The notes under the pieces were generated by a model. It was not told the DNA's origin, ran no database searches, and saw only the letters and a list, made by a program, of their open reading frames with translations. This document shows, piece after piece, positions 33,401 through 39,476 of a stretch of DNA of 39,476 nt. Position 1 is the first letter of the stretch. Each line of letters opens with the position of its first letter. Source of the DNA: Puniceicoccales bacterium (lineage in GTDB: Bacteria > Verrucomicrobiota > Verrucomicrobiia > Opitutales > UBA953); the NCBI GenBank assembly GCA_031269335.1, contig JAISZI010000050.1, forward strand, positions 1 to 39,476. Reading direction: 5' to 3'. Made by a program: the position numbers and the translations under genes.

Positions 33401-34159
33401 TTATTTTTTGAGGGCGAGGATGCGTTTGATTTCAGGAGCGACGGCTTTGGCGTAGGCTTCGTAGCCGGGGGCGCGCAAATGAATTTCGTCTTTGTGGTAA
33501 AAATCGTCTCCCTGCCCTGAGTGCCCGCGCAACTTGCCGTCGCTGGTCGTTAATTTTTTGGAGAAATCAAAAAAGAAGATGTCCTTATTATTGGCGTAGC
33601 CCTTGATAATTTCGTTGGTTTTGATATTGTTTTTGCGCCAAGGTGCTCCGGGGTCCTTGTATGCGGGGAGGAGACCGAGCAGGAGGATTTTGGCGTTAGG
33701 TTTGCGCTTTTGAATGGCACCGACGAGGGCGCGGATATTCGAGGCGGTGCGGACAGCGTTTGGTTTGTTGCGGCGGGTTGGCCAATTGTCGTTTGTGCCG
33801 ATGAGGATGACGATGAGTTTAGGGTCGGCGGTTCCGCCGAGGTTACCGTTCTGGACGCGCCAGAGGAGGTGTGTAGATTTTTCGCCACCGATGCCGAATC
33901 GTGCGGCTTTGAAAGGGGCGATATATTTTTCCCAAACCTCTTTGCCGCCGTGGGGGGAGCCGAGATCCCAGCCTTCGGTGAGCGAATCGCCGAGGAAGAG
34001 CACATCATAGCCCCCTTTTTGGGCTTCTGCGTTGAATTGTTCGTGTCGGCCTGAATTTTTCGTAGGCTCTGGTGCGGCGTTGACATAGCCGCTTGGCAGA
34101 AACGCGGTGGCGATCGCCACCGGCAGCAGTGATAGGAATGAGCGTCGTTTGATTTGCAT
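33401..34159 (-). CDS. SGNH/GDSL-family esterase, exported
   Basis: A 252-residue hydrolase of the SGNH superfamily (PAF-acetylhydrolase-like clade). The N-terminus MQIKRRSFLSLLPVAIAT has a twin-Arg-like signal (KRRSFL), cleavage near YVNAAP; this fixes the ATG at 34159 instead of codons up to 34411. The catalytic set is complete: GDSLTEGW (Ser), FGIGGEKSTHLLWR (Gly), IGTNDNW (Asn) and HKDEIHLRAPGY (Asp/His). Likely it removes acetyl or acyl groups from glycans, but the substrate is not known. It is paralogous to the inactive protein at 30427-31212 and divergent from the phosphatase-family gene at 34297. Confidence 0.9.
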   Translation of the reverse strand: MQIKRRSFLSLLPVAIATAFLPSGYVNAAPEPTKNSGRHEQFNAEAQKGGYDVLFLGDSLTEGWDLGSPHGGKEVWEKYIAPFKAARFGIGGEKSTHLLWRVQNGNLGGTADPKLIVILIGTNDNWPTRRNKPNAVRTASNIRALVGAIQKRKPNAKILLLGLLPAYKDPGAPWRKNNIKTNEIIKGYANNKDIFFFDFSKKLTTSDGKLRGHSGQGDDFYHKDEIHLRAPGYEAYAKAVAPEIKRILALKK

Positions 34160-34296
34160 GGAAGAAAGACGATGTTGGAGAGCAGGGGAGGACAAGCGTT
34201 CGCGTAGCGGGTTCCGCAAAAACCAAAATTTATTTATCGCCCGTGTCAGGCGGTGTTTAGGCTTGAAAAGGAAGGGGTAAGGCGTGTTCTGGGGTA

Positions 34297-35178
34297 ATGA
34301 AATCTTGTTTTCAGCTTTTTGTGTTCTGTATTTTTTGTGCGGGAATGGTGCTTCGCGGGGAAGCTGCCAAAGAGAAAGTTCCGCCGGTGATCCAGTTAAG
34401 GGCGGTGTCATTTAACCTGCGCGTGCCAATGGATTCTGGGGTGAATGCGTGGAAAAATCGCAGGGGGGCGGTGCGGGAAGTTTTGAAAAAGATTGATGCG
34501 GATGTGATTGGGACGCAGGAGGGCGTGCTGCGTCAATTGAACGATATTTCGGCGGATTTTCCTGATTACACGCGAGTTGGGATTGGGCGTGATCGTGGCG
34601 GAAGGGGCGAACAAATGGCGGTGTTCTTCAAGACGAAGCGGTTTGCGCAGCTCTCGCAGGAGCATTTCTGGCTCTCGGATACGCCCGAGATCGCAGGATC
34701 GACCTCATGGGGTAATCGGAATCGGCGCATGGTGACGGGCGTGCGGCTGAAGGACAAAGAAACGGGGCGGGAGTTTTATTTTTGGAATACGCATTTTGAT
34801 CACCTCGTAGCGGCGGCGCGGGAAAAGTCAGCGAAGCTGGTGGTCGCCCGTGCGGGACGATTGGACGCGGCGATTCCGGTGGTGTTGACCGGCGACTTCA
34901 ACGCGGTGGCAGGCGCGGGATGCAAGCCTTACGAGACTTTGTTGGAAGGCGGATTTGTGGACACTTGGGTGCAAGCGCGGGTTCGGAAAAATGCTGATTT
35001 CAACACGTTTAACTCATTTCTTGAACCGGTTAAGAAGGGGCGGCGCATCGATTGGATTTTGGTGAGACCTGCTCGCGGCACCAAGGCTCGCGTGGGCAAG
35101 GCGGCGATAGTGGTGGAACGCCCCAACGGAATTTTCCCGAGTGATCATTTTCCGGTTGTGGTGAATTTAGAGTTATGA
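34297..35178 (+). CDS. endonuclease/exonuclease/phosphatase family protein, exported
   Basis: A 293-residue protein with signal peptide MKSCFQLFVFCIFCAGMVLRGEA and the four-layer metal-dependent phosphodiesterase fold. Motifs in order: AVSFNLRV (Asn), DADVIGTQEGVL (metal Glu), FYFWNTHFDHL (His), VVLTGDFNAVAG (Asp/Asn), RRIDWILVR, and the terminal SDHFPVVVNLEL (Asp-His). All catalytic positions are present. Exported members act on phospholipid or sugar-phosphate substrates, or on DNA; no preference can be read. A GGGGT ribosome site lies 3-7 bases before the ATG. The HAD phosphatase gene follows after 44 bp. Confidence 0.88.
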   Translation: MKSCFQLFVFCIFCAGMVLRGEAAKEKVPPVIQLRAVSFNLRVPMDSGVNAWKNRRGAVREVLKKIDADVIGTQEGVLRQLNDISADFPDYTRVGIGRDRGGRGEQMAVFFKTKRFAQLSQEHFWLSDTPEIAGSTSWGNRNRRMVTGVRLKDKETGREFYFWNTHFDHLVAAAREKSAKLVVARAGRLDAAIPVVLTGDFNAVAGAGCKPYETLLEGGFVDTWVQARVRKNADFNTFNSFLEPVKKGRRIDWILVRPARGTKARVGKAAIVVERPNGIFPSDHFPVVVNLEL

Positions 35179-35222
35179 GCGTGGTAAATGTGACCGGGAG
35201 CTTTCTATCAACTTTTTAACAG

Positions 35223-35909
35223 ATGAGTAAATCCTTTGCTGCAATTTTTGACTGGGACGGGGTCGTTGTCGATTCGTCCGCCGCACACGAGCGCAGTTGG
35301 CAACTGCTTGCTTCCGAAGAAAATCTGCCGTTGGCAGAAGGGAGTTTCAAGCGCGGGTTCGGGCGCAAAAATGAGTATATTATTCCGCATATCCTTGGTT
35401 GGACGTCTGGGGAAAATTACCCTGAAATCGTTCGCCTTGGGGCGCGCAAAGAACAGCTTTACCGCGAAATAGTGAGCGAATTTGGGCTGGAGCCGTTGCC
35501 CGGCGTGCGCGAATTATTGGAAGGTCTGCGGCAAGAGAACATTCCCAGTGCCGTCGGCTCTTCGACTCATCGCGCAAATATCGATTTGGGCATCAAGCTG
35601 TTACGCCTTGACGGTCTTTTTTCAGGCATCGTGACAAGCGAGGATGTTCGCGAGGGGAAGCCCGCGCCGGAGGTGTTTTTGAAGGCGGCTGCCAGCGTCG
35701 GTTGTGAGCCGGGGTGCGGGGTTGTGTTTGAAGACGCCGTTGTGGGAGTGAAGGCGGCGCTTGCGGGAGGGTTCAAGGTGGTGGCAGTTGCCACGACCAA
35801 TCCCGAACCAGTGTTAGTCGCCGCAGGCGCGCACCGCGTCGTGCACCGGTTGACGCGGGTGTCTGCCTTCGATGTGCGCACACTTTTTGCCGGAGAAGAA
35901 GTGAAATAG
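35223..35909 (+). CDS. HAD-superfamily phosphatase, beta-phosphoglucomutase-like
   Basis: A 228-residue cytoplasmic protein with HAD motifs: FDWDGVVVDSSAAHERSW (nucleophile Asp and acid/base Asp), motif II AVGSSTHRAN (Ser/Thr), motif III Lys in REGKPAPEVFLKAAA, and motif IV VVFEDAVVGVKAALAGGFKVV. An alpha-helical cap lies between residues 15 and 85 (YIIPHILGW). It fits the group of small phosphatases and phosphomutases acting on sugar phosphates; the substrate is unknown. It sits 73 bp before fabD and 44 bp after the exported phosphatase gene, on the same strand. Confidence 0.88.
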   Translation: MSKSFAAIFDWDGVVVDSSAAHERSWQLLASEENLPLAEGSFKRGFGRKNEYIIPHILGWTSGENYPEIVRLGARKEQLYREIVSEFGLEPLPGVRELLEGLRQENIPSAVGSSTHRANIDLGIKLLRLDGLFSGIVTSEDVREGKPAPEVFLKAAASVGCEPGCGVVFEDAVVGVKAALAGGFKVVAVATTNPEPVLVAAGAHRVVHRLTRVSAFDVRTLFAGEEVK

Positions 35910-35982
35910 GCGTTCAGGCGACGAAGAGAATTTCGGTGTTGCCAACGGTGTTGTTTTTTGGCGTGAATTGCGTCGAAAACGC

Positions 35983-36888
35983 ATGAAAGCATTACTTTTT
36001 TCTGGGCAAGGAGTTCAAAAAGTCGGCATGGGAAAGTCGCTTTACGACAATTCCCGCGCGGCGCGCCGTGTTTACAATGAAGCGGAAGGTTACTTGGGGA
36101 TTGAACTTAGAAAAATTTGTTTTGAGGGACCAGAGGAACTCCTCACGCAGACAAGCATCTGCCAGCCAGCGCTTTATGTGCATGGTTACGCCGTGGTGGA
36201 GGCGCTTCGTGCGGCCGACAAGTTGGATGGGGTGGAGGCGGTGCTCGGTTTGAGCATAGGCGAGCTAACGGCGTATGCTGTCGCCGGCGTGTGGAGTTTT
36301 GAATTGGGGCTTAGAGTTGTCGCCGCGCGCGGGCGTTTCATGCAAAAAGCGTGCGAGGAAACCAAGGGCGGAATGGCGGCAGTCGTCGGAGGGACGCTCG
36401 AAGAAGTGGAAAAACTTTGCGCTGCGTATGACATTGATGTGGCGAACCGGAATTGTCCCGGGCAAATCGTTATTTCGGGCGATTTTGATCGCGTGAATGC
36501 GGCGGCGGCGAATGCCAAGAACTACGGGTCGTTCAAACTCGTAAAGCCGCTCGTCGTAGCAGGGGCGTATCACAGCCGGTTGATGGAGTCGGCGAGAGAG
36601 TCGTTTGAACGGTTTCTGAAGTTGGTTGATTTCAATCCGCCCCGTTATCGCGTTTTCACAAACACGACCGGGCTGGAAGTTCGCACTCCCGCCGAAATGA
36701 AGGCGGCGTTAGCGCGTCAGGTGTCTTCGACGGTGTTATGGGAAGATTGTTTGCGTGGGGCGCTTGCACTCGGATGCCGCGAGTTTTACGAATGTGGTCC
36801 CGGAGCCGTGTTTAAGGGCATGGTGAAGCGCGTTGACCCGTCGGCGCAGGTCGAGTCCATTAGCGAATTTTCGGAACTTCCGGCGTGA
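35983..36888 (+). CDS. fabD: malonyl-CoA:ACP transacylase
   Basis: A 301-residue enzyme that moves malonyl groups from CoA to acyl carrier protein for fatty-acid synthesis. N-terminal MKALLFSGQGVQKVGMGKSL is typical and decides the ATG at 35983 over a TTG at 35968. TSICQPALYVHGYAV precedes the active-site elbow LGLSIGELTAYAVAG, where the Ser is present but the usual preceding His (GHSLGE) is Leu. The catalytic His is in VAGAYHSRLMESA, and the substrate Arg region in VVAARGRFMQKA. VANRNCPGQIVISGD and FYECGPGAVFKGMVKRV complete the fold. No other fab genes are adjacent. Confidence 0.92.
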   Translation: MKALLFSGQGVQKVGMGKSLYDNSRAARRVYNEAEGYLGIELRKICFEGPEELLTQTSICQPALYVHGYAVVEALRAADKLDGVEAVLGLSIGELTAYAVAGVWSFELGLRVVAARGRFMQKACEETKGGMAAVVGGTLEEVEKLCAAYDIDVANRNCPGQIVISGDFDRVNAAAANAKNYGSFKLVKPLVVAGAYHSRLMESARESFERFLKLVDFNPPRYRVFTNTTGLEVRTPAEMKAALARQVSSTVLWEDCLRGALALGCREFYECGPGAVFKGMVKRVDPSAQVESISEFSELPA

Positions 36889-36939
36889 TAAGCAGTAAGC
36901 CAAGGGTATCTGTGTGGCGGCAAGTGTGCGGGCGGGTGC

Positions 36940-39024
36940 TCACTCGAAGAGGTTTTTCAGATCGGCGATAGAAATTTTCGCAATGGCAGCGTCGCTTTCG
37001 GAGAAGAGGTCGCGCAAGAGAGCGGCTTTCTTGTGTTGCAATTCGAGGACGCGTTCTTCGACGGTGGAGGCGGCGATGAGTTTCAAAATTGTCACCACGC
37101 GTTTTTGTCCAATGCGGTGGGCGCGGTCGGACGCTTGTGCCTCGACGGCCGGGTTCCACCACGGGTCGAAGTGGACGACGGTGTCGGCGCCGGTGAGGTT
37201 TAAGCCGGTGCCGCCGGTTTTGAGCGAGATGAGGAAGACGGGGACGGAAGAGGAGTTGAAGCGGTCGCATTCTGCCTGGCGGTCTCGGGTAGAACCGTCC
37301 ATGTAGCAAGACGGGACACCGGCGGCGTCGAGGTCATCGCGGAGGTGGCGGAGGACTTCGACGAATTGGGAAAAGACGAGAGTGCGGTGAGCACCGTCGG
37401 CAGCTTCATCGAGGATTTCGCGCAGGGCACGCAATTTCGCGGAGTCTGCCGGTGTTAATTCCGGGGCGAGGATACGGGGTTCGGCACAAATTTGCCTTAG
37501 GCGCAAGAGGTGGGTGAAAGCTGCGGTGCGCAGACGTCCGTCCGAGGAACCGCTCATTTCCATTTCAAAAATCTCGCTGCGTGCGCGGTCACGCCAGCCG
37601 TCGTAAAGTGTTTTTTGGGCATCTTCGAGTTCCACGAACACGGTTTGCTCAATTTTTTCGGGTAATTCTGGTGCGACAGCTCGTTTGGCGCGGCGCAAGA
37701 TGTAAGGGGCGACCTTTTCGCAATCTCGTTGATCGCGCCAACGGCGTTGTTCGGTGCCGACCCGGTCGTTGCTTGGAGCGTTAGGGAGGTAGCCTGGCAT
37801 GAGGAAGGCGAAGAGAGAGCGCAGGTCGTCGAGGTCATTTTCCACGGGAGTTCCGGTGAGGGCGAAACGTCCTTTGGCGTGGAGCGTGCGGAGGCTTCGG
37901 GCGTTTTGGGAACGGCGATTTTTGACGTGTTGCGCTTCGTCGGCGACGATGACGGTCCAGTTTTGTTCACGAAATAGCGCGAGGTCTCGTGTGAGTGTGC
38001 CGTAACTGGTTATGATTATTCCGTTTGCGTGAAATGCCTCCGGCGAACGGGCGCGTGCCGTGCCGTGATGAACACGGGTAGCGATGTCCGGGATAAAGTT
38101 CGCAGCCTCACGCCGCCAGTTTTCCAATAACACCGAGGGGCAGACGACGAGTGCGCGGAGGAACCCGTCGGCCTCGCCGTTGCCGTTGGAAAAGAGTGCT
38201 CTGAGAAACGCCAGTGCCTGCACTGTCTTGCCCAGACCCATCTCGTCGGCGAGCACGCCACCGAGTCCGTTTGTGTGCAGGTGCCAAAGCCACGCGACGC
38301 CGATTTGCTGATAAAGGCGCAGGCGATTTTCGAGCATTGGCGGAATGGGTGCCGGTCGCAGGGCACTGATGCTGCGCAGTGCCGCACTGCGTTCACGCCA
38401 GGTTTGCGGCGGCGTGAAAGGAACGGCGAGCGAATCCAAGGTGTTTTCGATGTCGGCAAGCTCGGCAATACGGGCGACGCGCCGCGTTTCCGCCTGCGGT
38501 GTGCCGCTGTTGTCCGGGTTGAGTGCGCGGGCAAGGGCGGACGCCGCACGAAGCACGTCGGGCGGCAGAAGGACGATTTTGCCGTTGGGAGTCTCAGTGT
38601 AAACATGGTTGCGGGCGAGGGCGAGGTGCAAGGTCGCGGCATCCACTCCGGCGGCATCAATGCGAACGTGGAAATCGAAAGCACCGTCAGTTCGGGGCGA
38701 CGCTTCGGTGGCGAGGGTCGCGGTCGAGATGTTGGCAGTGCGCTGGAAAAACTCCGGCGTGAAACGTGCGCGGAAGCGTTCGCGCAGTGTTTGCCCGTGT
38801 TCAGCGAGGAAAGAGAGGACGCGGTGCCTATCGCGCAACCGCCAAACACTACTGCGGACGTCGAGTTGGAAGCCGTTTTGCTTGAGCAATTGCACAAGCT
38901 CGGCACGGAGCGGATGCGCAGAGTCAAGCACTTTGACGCCAAGGTATTGCGTAGAGCCGTCTATGCTTGGGAAAAAAGTAGGGTCGTCCGCCATGTCGTC
39001 GGCAAAAGAAGAGGCGTCGCGCAC
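36940..39024 (-). CDS. SNF2-family DEAD/DEAH-like helicase
   Basis: A 694-residue Swi2/Snf2 ATPase that translocates on DNA and remodels protein-DNA complexes (RapA/HepA-like group). The N-terminal 220 residues are of unknown fold. The RecA-like lobes have RLYQQIGVAWLWHL (Q-like motif), ADEMGLGKTVQALAF near 260 (Walker A), TSYGTLTRD, VADEAQHVKNRRSQ near 360 (DEAQ Walker B), ALTGTPVENDLDDLRS, then VFSQFVEVLRHLRDDL, ISLKTGGTGLNLTGADTVVH and DRAHRIGQKR. Start GTG 39024 lies 3 bases after the lipoprotein stop; an ATG at 38994 is an alternative ten residues later. No zinc finger or nuclease is attached. Confidence 0.92.
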   Translation of the reverse strand: MRDASSFADDMADDPTFFPSIDGSTQYLGVKVLDSAHPLRAELVQLLKQNGFQLDVRSSVWRLRDRHRVLSFLAEHGQTLRERFRARFTPEFFQRTANISTATLATEASPRTDGAFDFHVRIDAAGVDAATLHLALARNHVYTETPNGKIVLLPPDVLRAASALARALNPDNSGTPQAETRRVARIAELADIENTLDSLAVPFTPPQTWRERSAALRSISALRPAPIPPMLENRLRLYQQIGVAWLWHLHTNGLGGVLADEMGLGKTVQALAFLRALFSNGNGEADGFLRALVVCPSVLLENWRREAANFIPDIATRVHHGTARARSPEAFHANGIIITSYGTLTRDLALFREQNWTVIVADEAQHVKNRRSQNARSLRTLHAKGRFALTGTPVENDLDDLRSLFAFLMPGYLPNAPSNDRVGTEQRRWRDQRDCEKVAPYILRRAKRAVAPELPEKIEQTVFVELEDAQKTLYDGWRDRARSEIFEMEMSGSSDGRLRTAAFTHLLRLRQICAEPRILAPELTPADSAKLRALREILDEAADGAHRTLVFSQFVEVLRHLRDDLDAAGVPSCYMDGSTRDRQAECDRFNSSSVPVFLISLKTGGTGLNLTGADTVVHFDPWWNPAVEAQASDRAHRIGQKRVVTILKLIAASTVEERVLELQHKKAALLRDLFSESDAAIAKISIADLKNLFE

Positions 39025-39027
39025 CGG

Positions 39028-39315
39028 TTACTTCTTGGCATCCTCCGGCACGGGGATTCCCAACACGCGCTGCTCCTCAATCGTCAACGCCTTCTGGGTG
39101 ACTATCTTAGTGAAGACGGATGTGCCAGGCACAGGCTTCCAATAAACATACTCCGTCTGCACGGAGAGCGGCAACGAGTCGGCAACGACACGCGCCGGCG
39201 CGGTAACGGGATAAGTGGCGACGCGTGCAGTGTTGCCCGCCGCAGTATCCAATTCGCCGGTGGCACACCCGCCCAACAACAACCCGCCAACTGCGAGAAG
39301 AAAAAACGTTTTCAT
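39028..39315 (-). CDS. small lipoprotein
   Basis: A 95-residue product with a lipoprotein signal: MKTFFLLAVGGLLLGGC, the lipobox LLGGC with Cys at residue 17, then ATGELDTAAG. The mature part has PVTAPARVVADSLPLSV and a polar end EEQRVLGIPVPEDAKK. No enzymatic motif is seen; it is probably anchored in a membrane. The frame is open upstream through the tRNA gene, but that part is not coding. It is followed by the SNF2 gene after 3 bases. Confidence 0.8.
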   Translation of the reverse strand: MKTFFLLAVGGLLLGGCATGELDTAAGNTARVATYPVTAPARVVADSLPLSVQTEYVYWKPVPGTSVFTKIVTQKALTIEEQRVLGIPVPEDAKK

Positions 39316-39385
39316 AACCCCGAGAAAATAAACATCGCCCGCCCAAGAAAAAGCACAATCTCCCGCAATTTTCGCCAAAAAAAAA

Positions 39386-39463
39386 TGGGGTGGAAGACCG
39401 GATTCGAACCGGCGACCCTCGGTACCACAAACCGATGCTCTAACCAACTGAGCTACATCCACC
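39386..39463 (-). tRNA. tRNA-His (GUG)
   Basis: On the minus strand a complete cloverleaf is seen: D arm GCTC/GAGC, anticodon arm TCGGT-TTGTGGT-ACCGA with anticodon GTG, and T arm GCCGG-TTCGAAT-CCGGT. The extra G at -1 opposite C73 is the hallmark of histidine tRNA. The 3' CCA is encoded (39386-39388), followed by a nine-T run that would end transcription. One acceptor pair (positions 6 and 67) is T-T. An overlapping frame starting MDVAQLVRAS is a well-known false ORF of tRNA genes. Confidence 0.95.
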
Positions 39464-39476
39464 GTAAAACAAGGCG

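Noticed and set aside
39316-39462. N-terminal extension of the lipoprotein frame starting MDVAQLVRAS
   Set aside because: This is the usual false translation of a tRNA gene; the lipoprotein signal peptide starts at 39315.

Overview
The window is 39.5 kb of a moderately GC-rich bacterial chromosome. It carries about 30 genes on both strands, mostly core housekeeping functions with small secreted or accessory blocks between them. Several features suggest the PVC group, most likely Verrucomicrobiota (Opitutia-like): an LL-diaminopimelate aminotransferase (dapL) pathway, a short ATP synthase delta subunit, many secreted carbohydrate or peptidoglycan-active proteins (NamZ/DUF1343, SGNH hydrolases, a beta-helix protein, a tricorn-type protease), and intergenic GC-palindrome arrays. 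This assignment is inference; no rRNA gene is present to settle it.

Layout. 1-676: repeat array 1 and a pyrimidine tract. 677-7333 (minus): an AddB-like nuclease, atpH, atpA, nadC and a RecO-like gene, read leftward. 7457-8776 (plus): murA. 8777-9234: repeat array 2, bounded by 38-bp inverted repeats. 9235-12570 (minus): str-type operon rpsL-rpsG-fusA. 12729-13499: Gly/Arg-rich secreted protein. 13644-15698 (plus): hisC and an orphan OppC-type permease. 15848-17095 (minus): dapL. 17096-18450: 1.35 kb of repeats (array 3 and a second hairpin family, element B). 18451-19740 (minus) serS, divergent from radC (19833-20612). 20674-23109: secreted beta-helix/PDZ protein. 23151-23789 (minus) cobO, divergent from a DegT/DnrJ/EryC1 aminotransferase and slyX. 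25347-26836 (minus): a compact three-gene cassette of low GC ending in an HNH nuclease. 26838-30260 (minus): tricorn-family protease. 30427-32554 (minus): namZ and an SGNH protein with a degenerate active site. 32730-33281: small secreted protein. 33401-34159: intact SGNH hydrolase. 34297-36888 (plus): endonuclease/exonuclease/phosphatase protein, HAD phosphatase, fabD. 36940-39463 (minus): tRNA-His, a small lipoprotein, and a SNF2 helicase.

How the genes fit together. The core genes cover translation (rpsL, rpsG, fusA, serS, tRNA-His), envelope precursors (murA, dapL), energy (atpHA), cofactors (nadC, cobO), lipid synthesis (fabD) and DNA repair (RecO-like, AddB-like, radC, SNF2). The exported genes between 20.6 and 35.2 kb look like a scavenging repertoire acting on glycans, muropeptides and peptides.

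The most interesting items are: (1) dispersed, polar, partly palindromic arrays built from three short hairpins, with related central blocks at three loci; (2) element B hairpins that show compensatory arm changes; (3) the low-GC overlapping three-gene HNH cassette, a candidate undescribed mobile or defence module; (4) an SGNH paralogue that has lost its catalytic Ser, Asn and His next to NamZ, with an intact paralogue nearby; (5) atpHA separated from the rest of the ATP synthase genes.
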